A stretch of 64,000 bases of DNA from Litorimonas taeanensis (GTDB taxonomy: Bacteria; Pseudomonadota; Alphaproteobacteria; Caulobacterales; Maricaulaceae), in assembly GCF_003634015.1 (NCBI RefSeq), contig NZ_RBII01000002.1, forward strand, positions 647,597 through 711,596, given 5' to 3'. The position numbers and the translations under genes were made by a program. The notes beneath the pieces were generated by a model. It was not told the origin of the DNA. It worked only from the letters and a program-made list of their open reading frames with translations, and searched no databases. This document shows, piece by piece, positions 16,721 to 25,718 of the stretch. Positions within the stretch are counted from its first letter, which is position 1, and every line of letters begins with the position of its first letter.

Positions 16721-19291
16721 CTAATTGGCGACTATATTGATAATGCGGCCTGGGACAATGATGACTTTGCGAATTGTTAAACCATCAAGCAACCGCACGA
16801 CATGTTCATCGGCCAGAGCAAGTGCCTCAATGTCATTTTTACTCATATCGGCGGGAACATTGATTTCGGAACGACGCTTACCATTAACTTGAATAGGCAG
16901 GGTAATACTGTCTTCGACGAGCATAGCTTCGTCAATAACAGGCCATGGGGCTTCATAAACCAGAGTATCCCCGCCCAGCTTTGACCAACATTCTTCCGCT
17001 AAATGTGGCATGAAAGGCGCAATAGCGCGTATCAGGATGCCGAGGGCCTCCATTTTGGCGTCATCATTTTGTTTATATTTCCCGAGCGCATTTGTGAGTT
17101 CGTAAATTTGCGCAACTGAGGTATTAAATCTGAAGGCTTCGATACCGGCTGTGATTTTGTCCATAGCTTTATGGGCAAAACGTCTAAGATCAAGAGCCGG
17201 ACCTTCAGCTGCCGTTGCAACAACCATGGGGTTGGCACTTTCAATATTCTCTACAAGGGCCCAGACTTTCTTAGAGAATCGCCATGCGCCTACAACGCCT
17301 GACTCTGTCCATTCTACATCACGGTCTGGAGGGGAGTCAGATAATACAAACCATCGCGCGACATCTGCGCCATATGTTTTGATGATGTCATCTGGGTCAA
17401 CAACATTCTTTTTGGACTTGGACATCTTTATGACGTCGCCTTTGGTAACAGGTTTCCCTGTGTTCAAGTCAATCAAATCCCCGTCTTTTTCGTCAACATC
17501 AGCGGGAAGAATAAATTTTCCAGCTTCATCCGTATAAACAGCATGTGTCACCATTCCTTGAGTGAAAAGCCCGGCAAAGGGTTCACCATTGGGTAAGTCA
17601 AGTAGTCCACAATCCCTTAGGCCGCGCGTAAAGAAGCGCGCATATAAAAGGTGAAGAACAGCATGTTCAACACCGCCAACATATTGATCAACCGGGAGCC
17701 AATCACTGGCCGAAGTTTTGTCAAAAGGTTTATCACTGGGCTCGCCATTCCCTTGGCCTCCTGCAAAGCGGGAAAAATACCATGAGCTATCGGCGAACGT
17801 GTCCAAAGTATCCGTTTCGCGCCGGGCTGGTTTGCCGCAAGCGGGGCAATTAACATGTTTAAAGGTTGGGTGGCGGTCCAGAGGGTTGCCAGGTATCGTT
17901 AGGTCAATGTGATCATATGGCAAAGCAACAGGCAAATCGGCTTCTGGAACGGGTAAGACACCACAATCATCGCAATGAATAACAGGGATTGGGCAACCCC
18001 AATAGCGTTGTCGAGAGACACCCCAATCTCTGAGGCGGTAATTTGTTACGCCCTTTCCAAGGCCCATATCCTCTATTTTAGAAATAGCCGCGGACAGCCC
18101 ATCGGCTTTATTCAGCCCGTTAAGGAAACCAGAATTAATTAACGTGCCTTCTCCAGTGAAGGCCTCTGTGACTATGGAATAAGTGTCCGCGCTTTCATTT
18201 TGGGGCAATACTACGGGCGTTACATCGAGATGATATTTACGAGCAAAATCAAGGTCACGCTGGTCATGCGCAGGACAACCAAATATAGCGCCAGTGCCAT
18301 AGCCCATTAAAACAAAATTTGCGATCCAGACGGGTAGGGTCTTACCTTCAATGAAGGGGTGCTTAACCTTTAATCCCGTATCATATCCAAGTTTTGGTGC
18401 TGTCGCGATGGCCTCTTCAGTTGTACCAATTTTAGCACATTCGGCGCGGAAGCTTTCAACGTCGGAATGGTTTTTCGCTAAATCTTTAACTACGGGGTGG
18501 TCAGGCGATAAAGCAATGAAGCTTGCTCCAAATAATGTATCGGGCCGAGTGGTGAAGATTTCAAAATCAGGCATTTCGCCTAAACCTTCGAAACGCATCT
18601 CAAGGCCCTCGGACTTACCAATCCAATTTGCTTGCATTGTACGAACTTTTTCAGGCCAACGGTCGAGCGTGTCTAATCCCTCTAAAAGCTCTTCAGCGTA
18701 ATTCGTGATTTTGAAAAACCACTGATCCATATCGCGCTGTTCAACAACCGCACCAGAGCGCCAGCCTTTGCCATCAATAACTTGTTCATTTGCGAGTACA
18801 GTATTATCTACTGGGTCCCAATTGACCTTGGCAGTTTTGCGATAAACAAGGCCTTTTTCCCAAAACTTAAGAAAAATGGCTTGTTGTTGCTTGTAATAAG
18901 CTTCGTCACAGGTCGCGAATTCCCGGCTCCAATCTAAGGCAAAGCCTAGACGTTTCATCGGCGCGCGCATGGCATCTATATTGCCATAGGTCCAATCTTT
19001 AGGGTGGCCGCCACTTTCTTTGGCAGCGTTTTCAGCAGGCATTCCAAAGGCATCCCAACCCATAGGGTGAAGGACTTCAAACCCCTGCGCTTTTTTATAT
19101 CGCGCAACGACATCCCCCATAGCGTAATTACGGACATGCCCCATATGGATACGGCCGCTCGGATATGGAAACATTTCAAGCGCGTAAAATTTTGGTTTGT
19201 CGCTGTTATCATCGGCGCGATAAATATCACGGGATTCCCAAACGTCTTGCCAGCGTGGCTCAACCTCGGATGCATTATAGCGTTCAGACAT
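16721..19291 (-). CDS. leuS: Leucyl-tRNA synthetase
   Basis: An 856-residue class I synthetase that charges tRNA-Leu. The HIGH-type motif is in [17 protein letters not shown] (about 42-58). The CP1 editing domain contains [12 protein letters not shown] and GCPAHDQRD. The KMSKS motif is in [12 protein letters not shown] near residue 620. Zinc-ribbon-like pairs CDDCG and CPACG are near 440-490. The C-terminal domain ends [14 protein letters not shown]. Full length. lptE and holA follow, probably in one transcript. Confidence 0.98.
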   Translation of the reverse strand: MSERYNASEVEPRWQDVWESRDIYRADDNSDKPKFYALEMFPYPSGRIHMGHVRNYAMGDVVARYKKAQGFEVLHPMGWDAFGMPAENAAKESGGHPKDWTYGNIDAMRAPMKRLGFALDWSREFATCDEAYYKQQQAIFLKFWEKGLVYRKTAKVNWDPVDNTVLANEQVIDGKGWRSGAVVEQRDMDQWFFKITNYAEELLEGLDTLDRWPEKVRTMQANWIGKSEGLEMRFEGLGEMPDFEIFTTRPDTLFGASFIALSPDHPVVKDLAKNHSDVESFRAECAKIGTTEEAIATAPKLGYDTGLKVKHPFIEGKTLPVWIANFVLMGYGTGAIFGCPAHDQRDLDFARKYHLDVTPVVLPQNESADTYSIVTEAFTGEGTLINSGFLNGLNKADGLSAAISKIEDMGLGKGVTNYRLRDWGVSRQRYWGCPIPVIHCDDCGVLPVPEADLPVALPYDHIDLTIPGNPLDRHPTFKHVNCPACGKPARRETDTLDTFADSSWYFSRFAGGQGNGEPSDKPFDKTSASDWLPVDQYVGGVEHAVLHLLYARFFTRGLRDCGLLDLPNGEPFAGLFTQGMVTHAVYTDEAGKFILPADVDEKDGDLIDLNTGKPVTKGDVIKMSKSKKNVVDPDDIIKTYGADVARWFVLSDSPPDRDVEWTESGVVGAWRFSKKVWALVENIESANPMVVATAAEGPALDLRRFAHKAMDKITAGIEAFRFNTSVAQIYELTNALGKYKQNDDAKMEALGILIRAIAPFMPHLAEECWSKLGGDTLVYEAPWPVIDEAMLVEDSITLPIQVNGKRRSEINVPADMSKNDIEALALADEHVVRLLDGLTIRKVIIVPGRIINIVAN

Positions 19292-19491
19292 GGATTGTCG
19301 GCCTCAATTCGAATTTAAGCCCGTTCTATAGCAGAGTCATAAGGCTTTGCTAGGTCTATATGAACGAACAAGCTCAGCACCAAATGCGAGTGGTTATAAG
19401 TTAATTTTACAATCAATGGCGACAAGCCGAAACCCAACTAGCCTGACCAGTAATGGGTTTTAGATTCGCGCCTAAATTAGAGCTACCAAGG

Positions 19492-19956
19492 CTATCTGCT
19501 GTCAACGGTTGCGATATAGAGTTCACGGGCGCGAGTTAGAATAGCATTTTCGATTTGACGGGCTGTATCTGCATCCACAGACGCGTCTTCCCAACCGCCC
19601 GCATTACGCGTTTGTTTGAAAATAGAAGCCTTTAAAGCATCAGCACGCAAAGCCGTATCAAGTATGTAAACATTGGCCTTAAAACGCTCAGTGGGGGCTT
19701 CAGCAGATGTGTACCAGTCCGTAACGATGACGCCGCCGAAAGGATCTACTTGTTCCAGAGGCATGAAGTTCAGTGTTTCAAGAGAAGCGCGCCACAAATA
19801 AGAGTTCACGCCCATATTTGGAGCTTTCGCTGCGGCAGCGGCTCGCTCGGCCTTTTTGCTTTTGCCAGAAAGCGTACTGCATCCACCGAGGGCAGAGGCT
19901 ATGATAAGCGCCGAGGCAGCACTTAAAAGAAGAGGGCGGCTTAGTTTCGATAACAT
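19492..19956 (-). CDS. DUF3576 domain lipoprotein
   Basis: A 154-residue protein with a lipoprotein-type signal (hydrophobic run ending LGGC, Cys at about 26). It is followed by a Lys/Ala-rich linker and a conserved domain beginning MGVNSYLWRASLETLNFMPL. This matches the alphaproteobacterial DUF3576 family, which is commonly found directly upstream of leuS. Function is unknown; an envelope role is inferred only from the lipobox and the neighbourhood with lptE. The 200-bp gap to leuS holds one modest inverted repeat (AAACCCA/TGGGTTT at 19430-19460) and nothing else I can name. Confidence 0.85.
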   Translation of the reverse strand: MLSKLSRPLLLSAASALIIASALGGCSTLSGKSKKAERAAAAAKAPNMGVNSYLWRASLETLNFMPLEQVDPFGGVIVTDWYTSAEAPTERFKANVYILDTALRADALKASIFKQTRNAGGWEDASVDADTARQIENAILTRARELYIATVDSR

Positions 19957-20089
19957 TCACGAACTCCGAAAGAAAAAAGGCTTTTGCGGCTTATAACGCA
20001 AAATATCTGTGGGACTAGTCTCTCTTTGCAGGAAAGCAGAAATGGCGACTAGCCATTTTCCCCCATAAAACCGTAGTTTTTAATCTTTG

Positions 20090-20142
20090 TTAACCATTTT
20101 TTAGGGAGGCTTAGGGCAAACAAAAGGTTAACACGCCTTTAT
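20090..20142. promoter_or_regulatory. Tandem CtrA-box-like motifs upstream of the porin-like gene
   Basis: At 20090-20104 the sequence is TTAA-N7-TTAG beginning TTAACCAT, and at 20128-20142 it is TTAA-N7-TTAT. Each matches the CtrA consensus TTAA-N7-TTAA at seven of eight fixed positions. They are 38 bp apart start to start and lie 48-100 bp before the start codon. CtrA is the cell-cycle master regulator of Caulobacterales; binding here is inferred. Confidence 0.6.
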
Positions 20143-20189
20143 GATTTGGTTTTTTGAAGAGGCGGATAAGAAGAACATAAAGGTGAATT

Positions 20190-22034
20190 ATGAACGATAG
20201 TGCTTTCACAAAGCCAGTATCGCCTTCAATTCCTAAAACATCTTATGTTTTAGGTTCGGTTATTGTTATTGCCTTAGGTTCTATGACAATTGCTAGCGCG
20301 CAGTCACCCTTTGCAAACCAAAAGAAGCAACAAGCTTGGGAATTACCGCAAAACACACAAACACAATCACCCCCCCAGCAGCGTGCAACGCAACAGCCTA
20401 TAACTCAGACACCGACGACGACTCAGAGTTATCCATCTGCGGCCCCTGCAGCGACGTCATATTCTGGACCATATTCCTCTCAACAGGCCTCTCAGCCCTA
20501 CACATCACAACCGAATACCACGCCGTCGCAATCTGGATATGCGTCGCCCTTAACGTCACAGCAAACGGCACCGACCCCTCCTCGTGCGACTTCTCCAAAG
20601 GCGACTCCAACGTCAAATTATTATTATCCGCAGCCTTCTTCTTCATCGCCGACAGGGCAGTCCGCCCCTCTAAATAACTCCGTGCCTCAAAACAACGCGC
20701 CTCAAAACAATAATGGGGTATATTATTATGGCGGACAGAGCGGAGGTCATGCTGCACCTTATTCAAACTCGCCCTATCAACCTGCTTCAACGCAAACATA
20801 CCCTGCTCAAACTTATCCGCCTCAGGCGACTCGCCAAGGGCCTAAAAGCTGGAAAGAAAAATTGGGTCTAGATAGGATATCAACTGTATTTCGAGGCTTT
20901 GTCAAAGGCGGCGTAGGCGCTGTGCATCAGGACACAGGGGCAGATAGTGATTGGGACGACGCTTATATTGGCGACGCAAAAGCAGAGTTCGAAATAAGCG
21001 CCATTACTGATTCAGGCTATGAATATGGTGTGAACCTAGAAGGGCGTGCACAATATGACAAAAACCGACGAGGCTTTGGCGGCCGTGTTACAGACTGCCC
21101 TCCAACCGAGTTAGGCTGTTCTTCAGCTGTCATTGAAGGAACGCCCACGGCATTACGAGGTCACACCTCTAGATTCTATAGTTTTGGTGTCGATGACGCA
21201 AAAGAGTCAGAGCTCGCATTAGAAAGCGCGCATCTATTTTTACGTAGCGCCTATGGTGACTTTACAATTGGCCGAGATGATGGCGCAGCCTATCTATTCA
21301 GTCTTGGCGCACCTAGTCTTTTAGCTATTGGGGCTTCGAATTCCTCAACTGACTATACGGGTTTGGATGGCGTTAAGACAGTGAATGATGCCTCAGGATT
21401 TTCTGAAAAAATTACTTATACAAGTCCACGATTATTAGGCGACACAGTTGGTGTTGGTGTACAAATAGGCGGTTCTTATGCGTTAAACGCTCGGGCCTGC
21501 GGTGTGGACTATTGTGTGAAAGCTACAGATGTTGTGGGCACAGCCTCTCCAGATATTGAGGATATATTTGAAGTCGGCCTAGCTTTAGATCGGACTTTTA
21601 CAAATGGTCTTAAAATGGAAGCCACAGCAACATATGCCGTTGGGTCAGAACAAAGTGGATATGACGCCTTTGATGACTTGAAGTCTTATAATGTTGGCGC
21701 GGAAGTGTCATGGATGGATGTGACGCTTGGCGGATCATTTTTGCAATCAAATAATGGTCTGGCGAATGGCGACTATCAAGCTTGGGACATTGGCGCGACG
21801 TGGAAACCTTCCGCGCTTGGGTTCACTCTGGGCTATGGTCATGCCAAAGACGAAAATGTAAGTTTACTATCTGATCAATTTCTCGCTGGAATAAGTTATG
21901 ATTTTGACAAATTTACACTAGGTGCGGGCGCGCAATATATTGAACGCGAAACCTATGGATTTGATGGAACAGCAATTGCCCCGAGCACAGATAAAGCCAC
22001 AGCCCTCTTTGTTGAGGGTGGTTTTAAGTTTTAA
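20190..22034 (+). CDS. Outer-membrane porin-like protein with a long Pro/Gln/Ser/Thr-rich N-terminal region
   Basis: A 614-residue exported protein. The signal sequence has a long n-region and a hydrophobic core (VLGSVIVIALGSMTIASAQ, cleavage near 38). Residues about 40-225 are low-complexity, rich in Q, P, S, T and Y. From about 225 (RISTVFRGFVKGGVGAVHQD) to the end it looks like a beta barrel with alternating hydrophobic strands, aromatic residues and a terminal Phe (FVEGGFKF). The barrel resembles the Porin_4 type, with EISAITDSGYEYGVNLEG and FTIGRDDGAAYLFSLGAPS. The SD AGGTG precedes the ATG. Substrate is unknown. The stop overlaps the convergent GNAT end by 11 bp. Confidence 0.8.
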   Translation: MNDSAFTKPVSPSIPKTSYVLGSVIVIALGSMTIASAQSPFANQKKQQAWELPQNTQTQSPPQQRATQQPITQTPTTTQSYPSAAPAATSYSGPYSSQQASQPYTSQPNTTPSQSGYASPLTSQQTAPTPPRATSPKATPTSNYYYPQPSSSSPTGQSAPLNNSVPQNNAPQNNNGVYYYGGQSGGHAAPYSNSPYQPASTQTYPAQTYPPQATRQGPKSWKEKLGLDRISTVFRGFVKGGVGAVHQDTGADSDWDDAYIGDAKAEFEISAITDSGYEYGVNLEGRAQYDKNRRGFGGRVTDCPPTELGCSSAVIEGTPTALRGHTSRFYSFGVDDAKESELALESAHLFLRSAYGDFTIGRDDGAAYLFSLGAPSLLAIGASNSSTDYTGLDGVKTVNDASGFSEKITYTSPRLLGDTVGVGVQIGGSYALNARACGVDYCVKATDVVGTASPDIEDIFEVGLALDRTFTNGLKMEATATYAVGSEQSGYDAFDDLKSYNVGAEVSWMDVTLGGSFLQSNNGLANGDYQAWDIGATWKPSALGFTLGYGHAKDENVSLLSDQFLAGISYDFDKFTLGAGAQYIERETYGFDGTAIAPSTDKATALFVEGGFKF

Positions 22035-23016
22035 AGTCTTCTGGGTTTAAGGCGGACATTTCGGCCCATTCAGGCTTGCGTTTGAACCAAACAGCGACAA
22101 AGGGACATCCGGGTATAATTTTATAGCCCATATTTTTTGCGTCTTCTGACATAGCCTTTACGAGAGCCGTTCCAACGCCTTGCCCGCCCATTGATTTCGG
22201 AACGCCAGTATGGTGCGCATTATAAACGCCCTTGGCCACTAAATTGAGATCTAAAACAGCTTCATCATCCAATCCTGGAAACTGGGCTTTGAATTGCAGT
22301 TTATCCCCGGATTCTGATTTGGTAATTTTAAGGCCTGTTCTCTTATCTGTGGTGTTTTTCGTCATAGTATTCTCCTGTGTTAAGGCCCCAACCGCAGCAA
22401 TACCTGCGATGCCTGTATCGCTAAGCTCTGGTGCCGTCTTAGGATTAATCCCCCCGAGAGCGTAAACGGGGACGGCAAAACGCTCTACCTTCTGTCTTAG
22501 GGTCTGTACCCCGATAGGATCACCCGCGCTCGGGCTTTGGCTTGGAAAAATGGCCGAAACGAGAAGACCGTCTACTGGCGGTAGTGGGTGAGGGTATTGG
22601 GTATGCTTAAGGGCCGCGAGCGTAGTGATGGCTTTGGGGTTTGAAACCTGAAATTTTTGTATCGCTTCTAGCGAGGTTGAGCGAATAAAGTGCAAACCGT
22701 CACAGTTTGCGTCCAGGGCTTTAGACCGTAGTAATAGTTGTTGTTTTTTCTTTTGGCTTATGTTGCGCAGAGACCGTGCGATATTGGGATCAAAATCGAT
22801 ATATCGATATATTATAGCGCAATGATCGGGCAGATTTCCTGCCCATCTAATGGTGTCTGGAGTACGGATAGGGTCGCTCATAGCAATGAGTGGTGACAAC
22901 CGAGATTTAATTTTTCCAGAACTCAGATATTTTTCCCGTAAATTGAGAGCATGTTCACCCAAAGGGTGACTTTGCAAACCGGGCCAGACTTTGTATGGGG
23001 GCGTTATGTCAGACAT
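22024..23016 (-). CDS. ThiE/TenI-like protein fused in frame to a GNAT acetyltransferase domain
   Basis: One uninterrupted 330-codon frame. Residues 1 to about 215 resemble the thiamine-phosphate synthase/TenI TIM barrel, with VDGLLVSAIFPSQSPSAGDP (phosphate loop region), PVYALGGINPKTAPEL and GIAGIAAVGAL. Catalytic thiazole/pyrimidine residues are not all recognisable, so a TenI-like role is possible. Residues 218-330 form a small GNAT domain of the YidJ-like type (COG2388 style), with KSMGGQGVGTALVKAM as the acetyl-CoA loop and IIPGCPFVAVWF. At codon 218 there is an ATG preceded by a good SD (CAGGAGA, 22371-22377), so the GNAT part may also be made alone. The first ATG at 23016 overlaps the YggS start on the other strand; the ATG at 22881 is an alternative. 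Confidence 0.75.
   Translation of the reverse strand: MSDITPPYKVWPGLQSHPLGEHALNLREKYLSSGKIKSRLSPLIAMSDPIRTPDTIRWAGNLPDHCAIIYRYIDFDPNIARSLRNISQKKKQQLLLRSKALDANCDGLHFIRSTSLEAIQKFQVSNPKAITTLAALKHTQYPHPLPPVDGLLVSAIFPSQSPSAGDPIGVQTLRQKVERFAVPVYALGGINPKTAPELSDTGIAGIAAVGALTQENTMTKNTTDKRTGLKITKSESGDKLQFKAQFPGLDDEAVLDLNLVAKGVYNAHHTGVPKSMGGQGVGTALVKAMSEDAKNMGYKIIPGCPFVAVWFKRKPEWAEMSALNPEDFKT
22363..22377 (-). promoter_or_regulatory. Internal Shine-Dalgarno and ATG for the GNAT domain
   Basis: Read on the minus strand: CAGGAGA, five bases, then ATG (22365-22363). The SD bases are simultaneously read as Gln-Glu of the upstream ThiE-like frame, and no stop codon separates the two domains. Confidence 0.7.
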
Positions 23017-23734
23017 AAACCCCGAAACTTCCTCTAGCGATTCTATGACAGTTCAAGATAGACATGCCATGATTATGGCGCGTATGGCGAAGTCTGCCAA
23101 GCGTGCTGGACGGAATGTGAATGATATTTCTCTCATTGCTGTCAGCAAGGTGCAGCCTGATACACGTATTGAGGCCATGTTAAAGGCAGGACAAACGCAA
23201 TTCGGTGAAAACCGTGTCCAAGAAGCACAAACCCGCTGGGGTGAGAAATTCGCGCAAGCCCGTAAAAATATAGAGCTTCGCCTTATTGGACCTTTGCAAT
23301 CTAATAAAACAGAGGACGCCGTGGCATTATTTGATGTCATAGAAACGGTCGATCGGGAAAAACTATTAAAGACATTAGCAAAGTCTAAGCAAGACATGAC
23401 CGCGCAAGATGCAAAGGAGACCTTTCCGCGTCTTTATGTTCAGGTCAATACAGGTGAAGAGCCACAAAAGTCCGGTGTGATGCCATCTGAACTGCCAACA
23501 TTTATAACGTTGATGAGAGAGACTTACGACCTTCATCCAGAGGGCCTTATGTGTATTCCGCCGCAGAATGAGGCCCCATCCCCGCATTTCTGGCTTTTAA
23601 AAAAATTGGCATGCAATGTTGGCATCGAAAATTTGTCAATGGGTATGAGCGGTGATTTTGAAGTGGCGATAGAAATGGGCGCTACATCTATACGCGTTGG
23701 CTCGGCATTATTTGGTGATCGCGATTATGCGTAA
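23006..23734 (+). CDS. YggS-family PLP homeostasis protein
   Basis: About 242 residues, fold-type III alanine-racemase-like barrel without racemase activity, which buffers pyridoxal phosphate. The PLP lysine lies in LIAVSKVQPD. FGENRVQEAQTRW, LIGPLQSNKTEDAV, YVQVNTGEEPQKSG and LSMGMSGDFEVAIEMGAT are all family blocks. Start options are the TTG at 22991, the ATG at 23006 (chosen) and the ATG at 23045 (MTVQDRHAMIMAR), which also fits the family length. The chosen start overlaps the opposite-strand ThiE-like start. Its 3' end overlaps the convergent L,D-transpeptidase by 10 bp. Confidence 0.92.
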   Translation: MSDINPETSSSDSMTVQDRHAMIMARMAKSAKRAGRNVNDISLIAVSKVQPDTRIEAMLKAGQTQFGENRVQEAQTRWGEKFAQARKNIELRLIGPLQSNKTEDAVALFDVIETVDREKLLKTLAKSKQDMTAQDAKETFPRLYVQVNTGEEPQKSGVMPSELPTFITLMRETYDLHPEGLMCIPPQNEAPSPHFWLLKKLACNVGIENLSMGMSGDFEVAIEMGATSIRVGSALFGDRDYA

Positions 23735-24255
23735 ATATTCACGGCCATGCCGCAATGTAGTTTGGGCAATAATCTGATCATGTCATCAGGTGAAAACCCT
23801 ATACAACCTAATGTCTTTCTATCATCTGGCTGTGCGATATGAATAAAAACGGCGCTTCCCATGCCTGGCTTGGGCGGACTGTCATTATGGCTCACAACTA
23901 AGATGATATCATACGCGCCATCTTCTCGCCAAAGGGCCTCATGACTGGCCGAGAAAGGTAATTTAATAAACCGGTTATAAGCGGTACTGTTCACGTCATC
24001 ACACCAACCATCATTTGGCTGTAAGGGACGCCAAGTAAGAGGAGATAATGAATTGCGCGGCGGCGGGGACAATCTATCCGCGCGATATAACCCCCAACGC
24101 AAATTATAATGACCCAAAGGTGTCTTTTCATCCCCTTCACACCCGTTAGTAGAATCGATATATCCGCCCCTCCCAATCCGGCATGGCAGAATATAATGCC
24201 CCAGAATGGCTGTACTAGACGAGCAATCAATATCAAGGCGAAGGTGTTTAGACAT
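23725..24255 (-). CDS. L,D-transpeptidase family (YkuD) protein
   Basis: A 176-residue protein with the YkuD catalytic signature: GSAVFIHIAQ followed by TLGCIGF (His and nucleophilic Cys). Members make 3-3 peptidoglycan cross-links or attach proteins to the wall. GCEGDEKTPLGHYNL near residue 38 is the usual substrate-side loop. No signal peptide is seen from this start (MSKHLRLDIDCSS), which is common in the short YafK/YkuD-like alphaproteobacterial group but leaves export unexplained. It is adjacent to and divergent from the CenR-like regulator, which fits an envelope theme. Confidence 0.85.
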   Translation of the reverse strand: MSKHLRLDIDCSSSTAILGHYILPCRIGRGGYIDSTNGCEGDEKTPLGHYNLRWGLYRADRLSPPPRNSLSPLTWRPLQPNDGWCDDVNSTAYNRFIKLPFSASHEALWREDGAYDIILVVSHNDSPPKPGMGSAVFIHIAQPDDRKTLGCIGFSPDDMIRLLPKLHCGMAVNIYA

Positions 24256-24363
24256 ATACTCCTCTCACATTTGTGATGTAATTTGTATAAACTGCGATTA
24301 GCATTAAAAGGAATGACACAATAAGACACCACAAATTTTGTTTGGCTATCATAGGACTGAAAC

Positions 24364-25071
24364 ATGGCTGTTAAAAAACGCATACTGCTGGTTGACGATG
24401 ATGAAATGCTTCGAGGCGAGCTTGTCGAACAATTTGCTGTTTATGATGAGTTTGAAACCTTCGATGTTGGCACGGCGACATTAGGTATTGATGCGGCCAA
24501 GAACCAAACATTTGACCTTATTATTTTGGATGTTGATTTGCCCGATATGCTGGGAACAGAAGCTTGCGAGCTTATGCGTAAGGCAGGAGTGGCCGCGCCT
24601 ATCGTTATGCTGACGGGCAATGATGGAGAAATGAATGAAATTTTGGGTCTGAATTCTGGAGCCAATGATTATGTGACGAAACCCTTTCGTTTTTCGGTCC
24701 TGTTAGCGCGGCTTCGCGCCCATCTTCGAAGCTTTGAGCAAAGCGAAGATGCGATTTTTCAAATCGGACCTTATGCCTTTAAACCTGCCTTTAAACGTTT
24801 AACCCCGCCTCAAGAAGAGGGAGGGCGAGCGGTGCGTGACATCAGATTGACGGAGAAAGAAACCAATATTTTGAAATATCTCTATCGGGCTGGCGGAAAA
24901 GCTGTGGCAAGGGAGGAGCTATTAGAAGAGGTTTGGGGATATAACTCAGGCGTGACAACACATACATTGGAAACTCATGTTTATCGTCTTCGCCAAAAAA
25001 TTGAGCCAGAGAAGGGGATAGCATCAATTCTCATGACAGAGCCCGGTGGATATAGATTGGCGTTGGATTAA
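24364..25071 (+). CDS. cenR: OmpR-family response regulator, CenR-like
   Basis: A 235-residue DNA-binding response regulator. The receiver domain has VDDDE (11-14), the phospho-acceptor Asp56 in LIILDVDLPD, Thr84 in VMLTGND and Lys106 in VTKPFR. The C-terminal winged helix contains RLTEKETNILKYLYRAGGK and ends LMTEPGGYRLALD. No histidine kinase is next to it. An orphan OmpR regulator close to leuS/parAB in this lineage corresponds by position to CenR (CC3743) of Caulobacter, an essential cell-envelope regulator. The symbol rests on synteny and family, so it is provisional. The YhhN gene follows by 8 bp. Confidence 0.8.
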   Translation: MAVKKRILLVDDDEMLRGELVEQFAVYDEFETFDVGTATLGIDAAKNQTFDLIILDVDLPDMLGTEACELMRKAGVAAPIVMLTGNDGEMNEILGLNSGANDYVTKPFRFSVLLARLRAHLRSFEQSEDAIFQIGPYAFKPAFKRLTPPQEEGGRAVRDIRLTEKETNILKYLYRAGGKAVAREELLEEVWGYNSGVTTHTLETHVYRLRQKIEPEKGIASILMTEPGGYRLALD

Positions 25072-25079
25072 CAATATAA

Positions 25080-25718
25080 ATGGCCCTTCTCGGTCTTTAT
25101 TGTCTTCTCGTTATCGCGCTTCTTTTGGCTGAACTGAAACAAGTGCGGCGGGCTCAAATGATTTTCAAACCCGCCGCGGCATTCGGGTTTGTTTTACTAG
25201 CTTTGCAGCAGGGCGCGCTGGAGACTGATTTTGGTATATTAATTTTTATTGGCCTTGTTGCTTGTGCATTAGGAGATATTTTTCTTTTATCGCGTCACAG
25301 TCAGGCAATGTTCAAATCAGGCATGGCCGCTTTCGCCATAGGCCATGTTTTTTTTATTTTCGCAGCAAATCATATAAGTAACCCAAACATCACCTTATTC
25401 TATTGGGGAGGCAGCTTACTTTTTGGCGTCATATTAGCCTATATTGTGTTCCGATATTTAAAGCCGCGCCTGCCCAAAGATTTGGTGTGGCCTGTTGGAT
25501 TTTATACTTTGATAATTTCGGCTATGATTATCTACGCCTTACAATCAGACTTCCTTGGGCCGCATATATATATTGTGCCCGCCGCCCTTTTATTTGCGAT
25601 ATCTGATCTATTTGTTGCAAGAGACCGTTTTATTCGGCCAAGCTCAAATAACGCGATTCTCATCACGCCACTATATTTCACGGCGCAAGCTTTATTTGCA
25701 TTGAGTGTGACGGTTTAG
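25080..25718 (+). CDS. YhhN-family membrane protein (lysoplasmalogenase-like)
   Basis: A 212-residue integral membrane protein with about eight hydrophobic segments. The YhhN/TMEM86 pattern is visible as a Lys after the first helices (MIFKPAAAFGFVLLA), then ACALGDIFLLSR and FAIGHVFFIFAAN, with conserved Asp and His in the membrane. Animal TMEM86 homologues hydrolyse lysoplasmalogens; bacterial function is mostly unproven. It follows the CenR-like gene by 8 bp, so is probably co-transcribed, and overlaps convergent xthA by 4 bp. Confidence 0.85.
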   Translation: MALLGLYCLLVIALLLAELKQVRRAQMIFKPAAAFGFVLLALQQGALETDFGILIFIGLVACALGDIFLLSRHSQAMFKSGMAAFAIGHVFFIFAANHISNPNITLFYWGGSLLFGVILAYIVFRYLKPRLPKDLVWPVGFYTLIISAMIIYALQSDFLGPHIYIVPAALLFAISDLFVARDRFIRPSSNNAILITPLYFTAQALFALSVTV

